Assembly (NCBI GenBank): GCA_918797485.1
Contig: CAKKNE010000001.1
Location: 5,394,001-5,458,000 of the forward strand
DNA: 64,000 nt
Direction of reading: 5' to 3'
DNA from: Pelagomonas calceolata
Taxonomy: Eukaryota > Sar > Pelagophyceae > Pelagomonadales > Pelagomonadaceae
In this document: positions 8,454 to 18,561 of the stretch, piece after piece
Numbering within the stretch: position 1 is the first letter of the stretch
Layout: each line of letters opens with the position of its first letter
Notes under the pieces: model-generated
What the model saw: only the letters and a program-made list of their open reading frames with translations
The model's database searches: none
What the model was told of the DNA's origin: nothing
Made by a program: the position numbers and the translations under genes

Positions 8454-9985
8454 TTATTGTTACCGAATACATCCACAATTGTGATATCCGCCGGCCGTTT
8501 CAGGTGCGCGTGCTCGCGGCGGCGCAAATCCACGTAAACGCCGCCGTGCTCGTCGACGCGTGCCGTGTAGCTACACGACGGGCCGTAGGTCCGGTTCAGC
8601 GAGGCCCACGCGTCGTGCGGGACGAAGACCTCCAGGTCGTACATGGCCAACGCTTCGCGCGGCGCGAACTCGCCCGGCCCAAAGTACTCGTCCTGGAAGA
8701 ACGCGACCTCGGGCCCGCGGAAGCGCCCCGCCGCGTCCCAGCGGTCGCCCTGCAACAGGTTGCCCCGGTCAATGTCCTCGGGGATCACGAGGTAGTCGAG
8801 CGGGCCCGCTTCATGTGAAAACGCCGCAACGACCCTAGGAAACGGCGGCCAAGACGTCCAGCCGAACCGCTTGCCGTGCGTCCAGGGGGCGTAGGAGGAC
8901 GCCGCCAGCACCAGGACGTCGAGCTCGCACGCCGTCGACGTCGCGTGGAAGGCCTTGTACCCAAAGCCGCAGCACTCGTCGCCGCGCCCGTCGACGAAGC
9001 CCCGCCACAGCAGCGCGCCGCAGGCGGCGGCGTCCCGACGGCCCGGCGCGCATTTTTGTAACCGCTCCGCGAGCGCCGCGGCGTCCCGCGCCGGGATGTA
9101 GACGTCGACGTCGTGCTCCCAGGGCAGGAGCCCGGCCGGCTCGGACCGCAGCGCGCCCAGCAGCGTCCCCGCGCCCAGCGTCCAGTCGAGACCCGCCGCG
9201 ACGCGCGTGAACGACTTGAGCAGCTCGTAGTTGCACTGCGCGGCGCCGGCCGTCGGCTCCAAATCCTCGGCGGCGACGACGGCGCGCGTTCGGACGTGGC
9301 GGTGCATCGCATAAGCGAGCGCCGCGAGAACCGCCCCGACCACGAAGCGCCGTCGCCGCGGCTTCCGCAACACGTAGACGTGGACGGCCTGGTTCCGCTC
9401 GTTCCGGAGCGTGTCGACCGTGTGCGAGGCCCAGGGCACGCGCTGCAGATGTCTTAGACGCGTCTCCGAGAAGCTGACCACGAACAGAACGCCGCCCGGC
9501 CGCAGGACGCGGAACACGCCCCGGACATACTGCTCCGCGCGCCGCGCCGCCTGCTTCGCGTCCCGGTCGCAACAGAACGCGTCGAGCGTGCCCTTGTCGA
9601 GGACGGCGTCGAACGAGTTAGGGGCGAAGGGCAGGTCCAGGCAGTCGGCCACGCGCCAGTCGCCGTCCGGGCGCCGCCGGCGCATCGCCTCCACACATTC
9701 CGGCGCCACGTCGACGTTGACGGCGCCGAGGTCCGCGCCGACCGTGGACGTGCCGCAGCCCGCGTGGAGGACGCGCCGCGCGGCGCCGACGCGGCGGCGC
9801 CAGAGCGGCGCGAGCGGGCGCCAGCCGCAGAGCCACTCGAAGGCGGCGTCCTGCGTCGCGTAGCGGTCGTGCCAGTAGCTCGCGTCGGCGTACGACTCCT
9901 GGTTTTGTTGGAGGTCGTCGCTCGTGTGCACGGTCTCCGGCCGGGCGCGTCGGCGGAGCTGAGTGCTGAGCTCGGTGGGGTCCAT
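8450..9985 (-). CDS. Methyltransferase-LicD/fukutin-type fusion protein
   Basis: 511 residues in three parts. Residues about 30-205 are a class I methyltransferase of the METTL13/EEF1A-lysine type: SYWHDRYATQDAAFEWL, motif I HAGCGTSTVG (74-83), and the signature DKGTLDAF (130-137). A single hydrophobic helix with basic flanks follows (about 211-230). Residues 255-511 are a LicD/fukutin-like nucleotidyltransferase domain: LDWTLGAGTLLGALR (267-280), then the metal-binding EHDVDVYIP (290-298). The helix suggests a cytosolic methyltransferase joined to a lumenal phospho-sugar transferase (inference). It overlaps the 3' end of the convergent DONSON-like gene by 4 bp. The ATG at 9985 is the first in frame. 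Confidence 0.8.
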   Translation of the reverse strand: MDPTELSTQLRRRARPETVHTSDDLQQNQESYADASYWHDRYATQDAAFEWLCGWRPLAPLWRRRVGAARRVLHAGCGTSTVGADLGAVNVDVAPECVEAMRRRRPDGDWRVADCLDLPFAPNSFDAVLDKGTLDAFCCDRDAKQAARRAEQYVRGVFRVLRPGGVLFVVSFSETRLRHLQRVPWASHTVDTLRNERNQAVHVYVLRKPRRRRFVVGAVLAALAYAMHRHVRTRAVVAAEDLEPTAGAAQCNYELLKSFTRVAAGLDWTLGAGTLLGALRSEPAGLLPWEHDVDVYIPARDAAALAERLQKCAPGRRDAAACGALLWRGFVDGRGDECCGFGYKAFHATSTACELDVLVLAASSYAPWTHGKRFGWTSWPPFPRVVAAFSHEAGPLDYLVIPEDIDRGNLLQGDRWDAAGRFRGPEVAFFQDEYFGPGEFAPREALAMYDLEVFVPHDAWASLNRTYGPSCSYTARVDEHGGVYVDLRRREHAHLKRPADITIVDVFGNNN

Positions 9986-10210
9986 CAATCTGCGACACTT
10001 GACGACCGTAGGCGAGCGATGCGTGCTTCCTTCGCCGCTTTCGCTTTCCCTTGGAGCTGGTGCTGAGGGCTGAGTGCTGGGTTTGGCTCAGCGGTGCTCG
10101 TTTCGACTGCGGGCGGCTTTGCGCTGTCGCAGAAGCTTCTGCGAGTCCTTGAAAGCGCACGCACGATTAGTCAGCCGCAAAGGCTGCTGTTTTGGCTTTT
10201 TTGCCTTAAT

Positions 10211-10233
10211 GCTAGTGCCTTACAGCCGCTAGC
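10211..10233 (-). promoter_or_regulatory. 5'-flank motif, copy 2 (reverse)
   Basis: Read on the - strand: GCTAGCGG, spacer CTG, TAAGGCACTAGC (one change, A to G). It lies 62 bp before the ERA ATG and 225 bp before the ATG of the divergent methyltransferase-LicD gene, in their 310-bp shared promoter gap. Confidence 0.6.
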
Positions 10234-10295
10234 TAAAAAGCAGGGCCGCGTTGAAGGTGAGAACGCGTGCGCGACGCATCAATTTGACGCTCGAA

Positions 10296-11564
10296 ATGGT
10301 TGCACGCCTCGCCCTGCTCCTCGTGCTACGCTGCAGCGCCTGGCATGCGCCCACGCGTGTGAGGTATATGCGCCCACTGAGTGCAGCGCCTGATGCTGAA
10401 GCACTGGCCGAGCTGCGCGTGCCCGACCTCAAGGACCAATGCCGCGCGCTGGGCCTGCCCGTCAGCGGCACGAAGGCGGTCCTGATCGAACGGATCCTCG
10501 AGGCCGACGGCGCGCCGGCGGCGACCGCGGACGCGGCGGACGCGGCCGCCGCCGCGATCGACGACGCCGGCGTCGCGCACCCGGCGGAGCTCGAGGCCAC
10601 GGCGCCGCTCGCGCCGAAGACCGGCTTCCGCGCCGGCTTCGTCGGTGTCGTGGGCTCGCCGAACGTCGGGAAATCCACAATCACCAACGCCTTGTTGGGA
10701 GAGGACCTCTGCGTGACGACGTCCAAAGCCCAGACGACGCGGCACCGCATCCTGGGCGTCGTGACGGCCGACGCCTACCAGCTCGTCCTGTCGGACACGC
10801 CGGGGATTTTAGAAAGGCCGGCCTACGAGCTCCAGGAGCGCATGATGGTCGCGGCCAAGGCGGCGGCGCGCGACGCCGAGTGCCTCCTCTTCGTCACGGA
10901 CATCTTTCAAGACGAAGAAGAAGTAAGAGACGCCTACGCGTGGATGGAGGAGCTCCTGCCCGCGCAGCGGCCGCCTGTTGTGGTTGCGCTGAACAAGGTC
11001 GACCTGCTCGAGGAGGGCCTCCTCGGCGACCGCGCCGCAAGTAGAGTAGGGACCCTCGAGGATTGTGTCGAGAGAACGAAAGCCAGCTGCCCCGCGGCGT
11101 GCGCGGTCGTGCCGGTCTCGGGCCTGGCCAGGGACAACATCGACGACCTAGCCCAAACGCTCGCCTCAAACCTGCCTCCGTCAAACTACCTCTACGACCC
11201 CGACTTCTTCACGGACCGGCCGCAGCGCTTCTTCGTGGGCGAGATCATCCGCGAGCAGATCCTGGAGCAGTTCTCCAAAGAAATCCCCTACTCGTGCGAG
11301 GTCCGCGTCGACCGCTTCAAGGAGCGGACCAAGGACGGCCGGCCCTTCGTGGCCATCGACGCCGTCGTCCTCGTCGCGCGCGACTCGCAGAAGGGCATCT
11401 TGATCGGCAAAAGAGGCAGGGGCATTAGGGACCTGGGCACGGCGGCGCGGCGGCGGCTCGAGGACTTCCTCGGCGCCAAGGTCCACCTGGCCCTGCGCGT
11501 CAAGGTGTCCAAGGAGTGGCGCTCCGACGACGCGAAGCTGCGGCAGATGGGCTACCCCAGCTAA
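10296..11564 (+). CDS. ERA: Plastid-type ERA GTPase with N-terminal SAP domain
   Basis: 422 residues. The N-terminus (hydrophobic stretch, then CSAWHAPTRVR) looks like a bipartite signal plus transit peptide of a secondary plastid. Residues 35-69 form a SAP-type helix pair (ELRVPDLKDQCRALGLP). The GTPase core carries G1 GSPNVGKST (120-128), the TTRH G2 Thr near 148, G3 DTPG (167-170) and G4 NKVD near 228. The C-terminal KH domain has the GKRGRGIRDLG loop. ERA assembles the small ribosomal subunit by binding the 3' end of 16S-type rRNA, so the likely site is the plastid stroma. The SAP domain ahead of ERA is unusual for bacterial forms. Confidence 0.93.
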   Translation: MVARLALLLVLRCSAWHAPTRVRYMRPLSAAPDAEALAELRVPDLKDQCRALGLPVSGTKAVLIERILEADGAPAATADAADAAAAAIDDAGVAHPAELEATAPLAPKTGFRAGFVGVVGSPNVGKSTITNALLGEDLCVTTSKAQTTRHRILGVVTADAYQLVLSDTPGILERPAYELQERMMVAAKAAARDAECLLFVTDIFQDEEEVRDAYAWMEELLPAQRPPVVVALNKVDLLEEGLLGDRAASRVGTLEDCVERTKASCPAACAVVPVSGLARDNIDDLAQTLASNLPPSNYLYDPDFFTDRPQRFFVGEIIREQILEQFSKEIPYSCEVRVDRFKERTKDGRPFVAIDAVVLVARDSQKGILIGKRGRGIRDLGTAARRRLEDFLGAKVHLALRVKVSKEWRSDDAKLRQMGYPS

Positions 11565-11606
11565 ATGTTGTGTGTCTTCTTCTTAGTCGTGGTGGTGGGG
11601 GAGGAA

Positions 11607-12566
11607 TCAGTCGACGAGGCGCGCGACGCGCGCGAGGACGTAGCGCAGCGAGGGCCGCGCGTGGAAGCCGTGGACGCACCGCTCGGCGTTCGCGAACGCG
11701 AGCGCGTCGACGCTCGGCCGGCGCCACCGGAAGGCCCGTCGCGGCATCGGCTCGTCGGCGAGGTACGTCGCGACGAGGTCCTCGGGCGGCCACTTGTGCG
11801 CGGCGCAGTACGCCGCGATCTCGCCATCGTCAGCGTCGTCGTCGTCGTCGTCGCAGAGGTCCACGACGCTGTCGTCGCCGTCCTCGTCGCGCCAGCGGCG
11901 CAGCGCGTCCAGCGCGTCCGTCTCCGCCCCGCGCCGCGACGCGACGAAGGCCGCCGCGCGCACGGGCCCGACGCCGCGCGCGCCCGCGTCGAGGTCCGTG
12001 CCGCAGAGGAGGCCGAGGGCCACGAGCTCGCGCCGCGACCAGGGCAGCGCCGCCGCGTCATAGACGCGCGCCGTCAGCCGCTGGAGGCCGTCGACCGTCG
12101 CGCCGCGGATCACGCGCGTCGCGCCGTAGAGCAGCGCGTCGCCGTCCTCGGTGACGACGCCGTCCGCGACGCCGGCGGCCGTGAGCCGCGCGCAGCAGGC
12201 CTCGGCCTCGCCGGCCGCGACGAGCGTCGGCACGCCCAGGGCCCGCAGGAGCCGCGCGGCCTGGCGCGACCACGCCGCGAGCGCGGCGCGGCCCGGATCC
12301 GGCCGGTCCGACTTCCAGCGCTTCCGCGGGTGGCGCGCGCCCTCGACGACGACGATCGGCAGGGCGCCGTGGCGCAGCAGGAACGACGCCCGCGAGAGCG
12401 TCAGGAACAGGTGCGGGTGCTTGTGCTCCGTCTTCAGGAGCTTGGACGTGCACGCCTCGACGAGCCAGATGCTCAGGTCGACGGCGAGGACCTTACCCCG
12501 GAGGTCCTCCGCCGTTACCGGTTTGCTCCCCTGGTCGAGGGCCGGCCACAATCCGTTGACGCCCAT
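11607..12566 (-). CDS. XPG/FEN1-family structure-specific nuclease (GEN1-like)
   Basis: 319 residues. It opens with the XPG N-region signature MGVNGLWPAL and a metal-site Asp in AVDLSIWL (28-35). The XPG I-region follows with GEAEACCARL and VTEDGDALLYG (about 138-148). Then comes a helix-hairpin-helix segment (LCGTDLDAGARGVGPVRAAAF). MGVNGLW and the short length resemble GEN1/SEND-type Holliday-junction nucleases more than FEN1, which starts MGI. An acidic Asp run sits near residue 240. GEN1 usually has a further C-terminal chromodomain; none is present. Function in resolving branched DNA is from the family. Confidence 0.8.
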   Translation of the reverse strand: MGVNGLWPALDQGSKPVTAEDLRGKVLAVDLSIWLVEACTSKLLKTEHKHPHLFLTLSRASFLLRHGALPIVVVEGARHPRKRWKSDRPDPGRAALAAWSRQAARLLRALGVPTLVAAGEAEACCARLTAAGVADGVVTEDGDALLYGATRVIRGATVDGLQRLTARVYDAAALPWSRRELVALGLLCGTDLDAGARGVGPVRAAAFVASRRGAETDALDALRRWRDEDGDDSVVDLCDDDDDDADDGEIAAYCAAHKWPPEDLVATYLADEPMPRRAFRWRRPSVDALAFANAERCVHGFHARPSLRYVLARVARLVD

Positions 12567-12789
12567 ATCACTTGTGTGCCGCCTTCTTCACGTCGTGGCG
12601 ACGCCGCCTTTTTAAGAACGGGTCAAAGTTAAATGGGTCTCTCGCCTGAGGCGCGTGATGCTCGATTTTTTTTTGGCTGAAAAACCCGGCGTCTGGACCG
12701 ACGGGGCGGGAAGCGAACCTAGCTAGTTCAGTTCTTAATAGGCTGGCTCGCTCGGGAGGAGGAGAACACTCCGACGGCGACGAGAGAGT

Positions 12790-14800
12790 TCAGTTCCACG
12801 GCGGCAGCATCGTCGGCCGCGCGCGGCCCTTGGCGTCGCCGACCCCTAAGCCCGCGCCGCCGTCGCCGCCGCCCCAGGCGAAGTACGTGTCCTCGGTCGT
12901 GCGCACGACAACGTGGCGCGCCGACGACGCGACCTCGAGGACCGGCGCGTGGAAGCGGTGCGCGACGACGGCGGACTTCTGCTTCGAGGACGCCGCGGGC
13001 TTGGGCCCGCCGCCGCCGAAGGACGGCGCCCGCGCGCGGCCGATGCCGGCGAGGGGCGAGGTCTCGGGCGTCTTCCGGGGCAGCGTCGGCGACGCGCCCG
13101 CGGCCTGCGCGGAGGCCTGGCCGACGACGTAGACGACGCCGTCGCCGTCGAGGGCGACGGTCTCGCGCTCGTTGCACTGGACCTGGACGACGCGCACGTG
13201 GCGCAGCGCCGCGACGGGCCGCGGCGTCAGCTCGGCCGCGGGCGCGGCGCCCGCCGAGTGCTGCAGGGCCTCGCCTAAACGTAAAGCTGACTCCCACGAC
13301 GGCATCGACGCCAAACCCGTGTCGTTCTTGTTCTTGCGCGGCCGCGGCCCGAGGTGGCCGAGCGCGCCCTTGGCGCCGTCGCCCCACGTGTAGAGGCAGC
13401 CCGCCGAGTCGCAGCACGCGCTGTGCGTCGCGCCGGCGGCCGCCTGCCGCACGAACTGGTGCAGCGGCACCATCTCCGGCAGCGTCGCGTTGAGCTGGTG
13501 GCCCAGGCCGAGGCGGCCGTCGGCGCCGAGGCCGAAGGCGTAGAGCGCGCCCTCGCGCAGCACGGCCAGCGAGTGGAAGGCGCCGGCCGCGGCCTGCACG
13601 ACGGGCCGCGCGCGCAGGGGCAGCACGCGCCGCGGCGCCGGCGACGGCCGCGCCGTGCCGTGGCCCAGCTGGCCGTGCGCGTTGCGGCCCCAGCTCCAGA
13701 GGCCCCCGTCCGCGTCGACGGCGAGCGAGTGCGCCGCGCCGGCCGCGACCTGCCGCGCCCGCAGGTCCCCCTCGAGCCGCACCCGCGCCGGCGCCGGCGC
13801 CATCACGTCGTCAACGCGCGTGCCCAGCTGGTGGTCCGCCGCCTTGCCCCAGGCCCAGAGGCTCCCGTCGTCGCAGACGCAGAGCGAGTGGTGCGCGCCC
13901 GCCGCGACGCTGGCGACGCGCCGGCCCAGCGCCAGCCTCGTCGGCCGCGTCACGTCGCAGCGGCCGCTCCCGAGCCCGAGCTGGCCGCACGTGCCGCGGC
14001 CGCAGACGCTCAGGTTGTCCTCGTCGTCCCCGGCGCCCAGGAGGAGCGAGTGCGCGCCGCCGGCCGCGACGGTGCTCCGCGCGTCGAGGCGGTGGTACCT
14101 GTGTGGAAATCAACCAGTGTGTCGGGTGCATCGGCGATGACGCGGCCGACATGGCTCGGTCGAGCGGCGAGGAACCGGCATCGCCACGCCATCGAGCAGG
14201 CGTCGCGTCGATGGCGTGGAGGACGACGCGATGATTCAGCACGAGCGCGCCGTAAATTTTTGATTTCCACACAGGGTGGTACCGCGCGCAGGCCTTGAAG
14301 GCGCGCCACGCCGGCTCGCAAAAGGCGTTCGAGATGCGGCACCGCCGCGGCGCCGGCGCGTCCCGCGTCTTCGAGAGCAGGTAGCGCGCGGCCTCCTCGA
14401 CCGGCGCCGCGAAGGCCCGGTGCGTGCACACGAGCGCGCCCATGTCGTCGGCGCAGAGCTTGAGCACGCAGGCCCGGACCTCGTCCGTGCCGAGCATCTC
14501 CCAGCGCGCCGCGCCGGCCATCTGCTCCTCGTCGTTCGCGCCGCGCCGCGGCGGCTCGTAGGCGCACTCCGCGAAGCTCCGCGGCTCGATCTCGCGCGTG
14601 AGCGGCGTCAAGGCCGTGACGTCGCGCTGCACGACGACGGACCGCCGCCCGGAGTTTTTGCTCGAGAGCGTGCGCGGCCGGAGCGTCTGATGCCGCCGAG
14701 GGGTCGGCGCGAGCGTCTGGAGCCGGCTGTGGCGCTCCTCGGACTCGCGCCTCACCGCGCGCAGGGTCGCCGCCGCGAGCTGGCGCTCGATGTCCTCCAT
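12790..14800 (-). CDS. RCC1-repeat protein with F-box-like N-terminus, split by an introner
   Basis: Exons 14800-14283 and 14098-12790 (608 residues). The N-terminal part is basic, then an F-box-like stretch (WEMLGTDEVRACVLKLC) precedes several RCC1 beta-propeller repeats with VAAGAHHSL, GSLWAWGKA and QLGHGT blades. RCC1 repeats serve chromatin binding, Ran exchange or ubiquitin-ligase adaptors; with the F-box-like start an adaptor role is likeliest (inference). The intron of 184 nt is one target-site copy plus the element; removing it joins RYH to RLDARSTVAAGG in frame, which adds the first blade. A (-) strand intron GT comes from the duplicated GTACCACC and the AG from the element end. Confidence 0.8.
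14099..14274 (+). mobile_element. Introner, 176 bp, in the RCC1 gene
   Basis: Inverted ends CTGTGTGGAAATCAA / TTGATTTCCACACAG. Exact 8-bp duplication GGTGGTAC on both sides (14091-14098 and 14275-14282). Inside is a 12-bp stem, CCACGCCATCGA pairing with TCGATGGCGTGG. Listed as + because its CCGTAAA-bearing end is on the right; this is opposite to the gene. Confidence 0.92.
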
Positions 14801-15893
14801 GGACGGCAGCTGCTTCTCTGCTGCGAGGACTCGTGCGGCTGTTCGCTGCGAGGACTCGTGCGGCTGTTCGCTGCGAGGACTTGTGCTGTTTGCGGACTAG
14901 TACACGTGCGCCATACGGCTAGGTCTGCTGCTCTGTCTGCTGCTCTGGCCGTTCGATCTTCATCCTCGGTATGCCTAGTATGTCAATAAACGCTAGCCGC
15001 GCTCCAGCGGCTAAGCGGCCGTGTCGGTCGTACCAGCCGTCAGCGTCGAGCTGAATGCTAACACGCGTGCCCGCAGCAGCCCGTGCCAGAAAACGCCATC
15101 GCTGTGACGTGAAAAAAAAGGCTCTCCTGGGCCTGAGGCTGCGGCTTGGCCTCTCACAGAGACGCGCGGCGCCGCTGTCCGCGCACAGCTGATTTCATCA
15201 ACGATTATCGACGGGCTGCTAGCAGGCCCGCCCAGAGCGTCGGCGCCGATCTCCAGAATCTCTCTAGATTTACGCCGACAGACTCGCGGCACCCGGTGTT
15301 TTGGGTAATCAGCGCCGTGTCGCGACCACGCCGTCGTTCGTGGTTCAGCACTTTTGCGATAGGACGGTCGTGGGCTGGATGACGTTATTTTGTCGTGAAG
15401 TCGTCGTGTGATAGTGTTCCACAGCTTTTTGTGCGTCGCGGCCTGCTTCTGGCGCCATCGCGTGCTGGCGTTATTGGGGCCCGCGCGGGTGCGCGCACGT
15501 GTCCGTCGACCGACTAAAGGTGCTCCGAGGGCGGCGCGGTCATCGCAGCGATGGCGTGGACAGTTTCTGAATTTTGCCTTCGCTGACGCCTCAGAGCGCG
15601 GGCCCGCCGTGTGGCTTGACGCGGTACGGCTCGGCGCCGAGGCGTGCGCGCACGCGCGCCGCGACGCCTGCGCGGCGTGCGGGCGCGTCTACGCGGCGCA
15701 GGAGTTGTCAATAAATAAAATACACGTCGAGGACCGGCGGCCGCCGCGAAGGTACTCGTGTTGTTGAACGGACGCCGCGCCGCGACGACGTCCGACGCGG
15801 CCCGCCAAACGAGGGGTCCAATAAGTCTAGCTCGTAAAGTATGCACCCCTAATTACCCGAAGGGACGCGCGCAACTCGGACGTGAGAACCTCC
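14801..15893. other. Gene-poor interval, about 1.1 kb
   Basis: It holds the tandem repeat upstream of the RCC1 gene and several ORFs of 60-119 codons on both strands (for example 15408-15767 +, 15514-15846 -). None shows a recognisable domain, signal peptide or conserved-looking composition, so none is called. It must contain the RCC1 promoter and the 3' end of the gene at 15894. A non-coding RNA cannot be excluded. Confidence 0.4.
14812..14890. repeat. Tandem repeat, about 25 bp x 3
   Basis: Three adjoining copies of a unit of about 25 bp (core GCTGCGAGGACTCGTGC, then GGCTGTTC), the last diverged. It lies just upstream of the RCC1 start codon, in the presumed 5'UTR or promoter. Confidence 0.7.
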
Positions 15894-16694
15894 TTAGAGG
15901 CCCGGGAACTTGACACCCAGCCCCTTGTAGTACACGATGACCTCCTGGGGGATCTGCCGCGTGTCGATGAGGCCCTTGTCGATGTGGTACTGCATCCACG
16001 CCTTCTTGACCGGGTCGCTCTCGCCCGACATCATCTTGTAGAACTCCGGGCCGCTCTTGACGGCCTTGTACTTCTCGTGGTCGAGCTTCAAGTCCTTGAA
16101 CTCCTTTCGAAAGTCCTTGAACTGGTCCATGGTGAAGCCCGCCGTCCCGACATGATCGTGCAACCACGTCACACATTTAATGTCGGCGGCCTGGATCGTC
16201 TGGTCGATGACCGTCTCGCCCTGGTACTTGCGCTTCTTGCTCTCCCCTTCGAAGTTTTTCTCTAGATAGGCAGCATAGGACACGGGCGTGACGTAGGACA
16301 CGAGCAACGTAATACCGTCGGTGCTGAGCTGGCGCGAGGACGACAACCAGGTCGGTCCCGGGTAGCGGCCCGTCGGGCCTTGGAGTTCTTGAATTTGGTC
16401 CGCCAAATTCAACTTACACAAGCCGCGGATGGACCGCTCGCAGTGATTGAGAAACCCGTCGCCGATCACGCCGAGCTGCTGTTTGTCGAGGAACTGCCTA
16501 GCGGCGTCCGGCACCGTGACGAGGGTGGACCACGTGTCCTCTAGGAACTGCTCGCCTTGGTCCAGCAGATCTCTTTTGGCCTGCTGGTAGCTGGGGGCTT
16601 GAATAACTAAAGCACCCGTGTAGCCCGTGTAGCGGTCGTCGTAGGCCGACTTGTGTTCGCCGACCGTCGTGGTGAGCTGGAGAGCTGCGGCCAT
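15894..16694 (-). CDS. Conserved-looking protein of unknown function
   Basis: 266 residues, mixed composition, no signal peptide and no low-complexity tracts, which marks it as a folded soluble protein. It starts MAAALQLTTTVGEHKS and has Tyr/Gln-rich and Lys-rich segments, including CVTWLHDHVGTAG near residue 178. No family was recognised. One exon with a clean ATG at 16694 and TAG stop. Confidence 0.6.
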   Translation of the reverse strand: MAAALQLTTTVGEHKSAYDDRYTGYTGALVIQAPSYQQAKRDLLDQGEQFLEDTWSTLVTVPDAARQFLDKQQLGVIGDGFLNHCERSIRGLCKLNLADQIQELQGPTGRYPGPTWLSSSRQLSTDGITLLVSYVTPVSYAAYLEKNFEGESKKRKYQGETVIDQTIQAADIKCVTWLHDHVGTAGFTMDQFKDFRKEFKDLKLDHEKYKAVKSGPEFYKMMSGESDPVKKAWMQYHIDKGLIDTRQIPQEVIVYYKGLGVKFPGL

Positions 16695-17271
16695 AATTCG
16701 TCAGGAGTCTTGGTTGTCGTTCGCGCGTCGCAATCGTAAAGTTGCCGATGCCACTGCAACAAAGCGTGTGAAACCTGTTTTGCCGATGGCCCCATCGTCT
16801 CCGCGACCATCGCTTCGCGCTGATGGTGTGAGAACGCGCAGGCTGCTGCCTGACGCTGCGCACGACGCGCTTGCGCGCTGCGACGATTTCGGCCGCGGCT
16901 TCCGGTGCGATCTAACTAGGGTAACCTGGCCTACTCTAGTGCAAAAGTCCGCGCCAGCGTTCAAGATCAAGCCTCCCAACATATTAGTTGTATTCGGGCC
17001 GCCGCGGCGAGTCCAAGCGTCCCGGACGACCCCTGCGCACCTGCGCCCCGCGGGGTCGCGCGGGTCACGCGGAGCCGCAGGGCTACCGCAGCTGCCCCGA
17101 GGACGGGCACTCGCCCTCGAGCCCTCGCGGTAGCCGTCCTCGCGCCGTGGCCGGAGATGCTAGGTGCCGCAGCGTCATCGCGTCGTGAACGCCGAGTTGC
17201 CCATCTCCCCAGTAAAAGACAAAAAAAGCGAAGACGCTACTCGCGAAGGACCAAACTCACAAAACTTGAAC
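16695..17271. other. Intergenic gap, 577 bp
   Basis: It lies between two (-) strand genes, so it holds the promoter of the 15894-16694 gene and the 3' end of the TPR gene. Apart from the hairpin at 17081-17135 nothing stands out. Confidence 0.4.
17081..17135. other. GC-rich hairpin
   Basis: GGCTACCGC (17081-17089) pairs perfectly with GCGGTAGCC (17127-17135) around a 37-nt loop that has its own GC-rich partial pairing. It could be a structured RNA or chance in GC-rich DNA. Confidence 0.3.
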
Positions 17272-18561
17272 TTAAACTTTGGAACCGCCCTTCTTCGTGG
17301 AGAGCTTCGCCCGCGTCGCCGCGAGCGCCTCCTTGCGGCGCCGGTACTCCTCGAGCCGCTCGCGGTGTTCATCCTCTAGCTCCGCGAGGGAGGAGTCGGC
17401 AACGGGCGCCCGCACGACCCCGCTCTTCTTCCGGGCGCGCGCCTCCTGGAGCACCTGCCTGGCCTTGCGCCGCGCCGTCGCGTCGCCTTCGGTCGCGCCG
17501 GCGTCGTTCCGACACGCTGCGATCGCTTGCTTCGCGGACTCGTCCGTTTCCAGGGACATCCAGGCCTCCGCGACTTGCGGTCCCGCGTTCATCGGCTCGA
17601 CGCCGCTCGGGCCGCGGTCCTTGCGGTCGCTCTTCGGCGGGGCGCCCGCGGGCCGGCGCGTAATGGCATTCGCGACCTCCGCGGCCTCGGCGGCGGCCAT
17701 CGCCGTCCAGGCAGTGGCGGGCGCCGCGCTCGCCGGGGCGGGCGCTGCCCGCGCGGCGCGGCGCGCCTTGCGCTTTTCCGCGAGGATCGCGTGCACGGAC
17801 CGGGGCGCGCCGTCCGTCGAGGCCTCCGGCCGCCGCGCGGCCCGCAGGCGCGCGACCTCGGCCGCCGCAGGGTCCGCCCGGGCGGCCGGCGGCGGCGCCT
17901 TCGGCGCGTCGACGTTGAAGCGGGAGGCGGGCGGCGCGTAGGCCTCGCGCGCGGCCATAGCCGTCCAGGTGGTGGCGAATGCGGGCCGAGCGGCGGCCCT
18001 CGCGCGGACCGTGGGATCCGTCGGCGCGGCGGCCGGCGCGGCGGCTTTTGCCCGCGCCGCGTCGCCGTCGGCGCGAGGCACGTCGACCTCGGCCGGCGCG
18101 GCCTCGGGGACCCGCGCCGCCTCGGCCTCGAGCTCCAGCACGCGCGGGTTGCCGGGCTCTCTCGCCACGAGCCACGCGATCGCCTCGTCCGCGTCGGCGC
18201 GACGGCCCAGCGCCAGGAGGGCCCGCGCCCGGAAGTAGCGCGCGCGCGCGTGGTCCGGATCGAGCGCGAGCGCCTCCGCGGCCGCACGCAGTGCGTCGGT
18301 GGCGCGGCTCAGGTCGAGCTGAGCGCGTGCCGTGTTCGCGAGGCACGCCACGGCGAGCCGGCGGTCGTCCCGCCCGGCCGCGGCCGCTCGCGTCCAGAGT
18401 CGCGCGGCCGCCGCCGCCTCGCCGCGCCGGAAGGCGGCGTCGCCGCGTTTCTTGAGGGCTTTTGGTGTCTCGACCTCGTCGGCAGCCCTGACGGGTGCCG
18501 GCTCCTCTGGGGCTGCCGCCAGGCCATCGTCCCTGAGGAGATCGATGCGGACCTTAACCAT
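17272..18561 (-). CDS. TPR-domain protein with basic C-terminus
   Basis: 429 residues. Residues about 30-145 contain tetratricopeptide repeats (LKKRGDAAFRRGEAAAAARLW; CLANTARAQLDLSRATDAL; ARYFRARALLALGRRADAD), typical of Hsp70/Hsp90 co-chaperones such as SPAG1, RPAP3 and TTC proteins. Two copies of a short TAMAA-x-EA motif follow (about 205 and 295) in an Ala/Pro-rich linker. The C-terminus resembles the RPAP3-C region only loosely and ends in a Lys-rich tail (TKKGGSKV). The ATG at 18561 (MVKVRIDLL) is preferred to 18636. Role in chaperone or dynein/complex assembly is inference. Confidence 0.65.
   Translation of the reverse strand: MVKVRIDLLRDDGLAAAPEEPAPVRAADEVETPKALKKRGDAAFRRGEAAAAARLWTRAAAAGRDDRRLAVACLANTARAQLDLSRATDALRAAAEALALDPDHARARYFRARALLALGRRADADEAIAWLVAREPGNPRVLELEAEAARVPEAAPAEVDVPRADGDAARAKAAAPAAAPTDPTVRARAAARPAFATTWTAMAAREAYAPPASRFNVDAPKAPPPAARADPAAAEVARLRAARRPEASTDGAPRSVHAILAEKRKARRAARAAPAPASAAPATAWTAMAAAEAAEVANAITRRPAGAPPKSDRKDRGPSGVEPMNAGPQVAEAWMSLETDESAKQAIAACRNDAGATEGDATARRKARQVLQEARARKKSGVVRAPVADSSLAELEDEHRERLEEYRRRKEALAATRAKLSTKKGGSKV

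Noticed and set aside
15408-15846. ORFs in the 14.9-15.9 kb gap as genes
   Set aside because: Overlapping ORFs on both strands with no domain, leader or conserved-looking composition.
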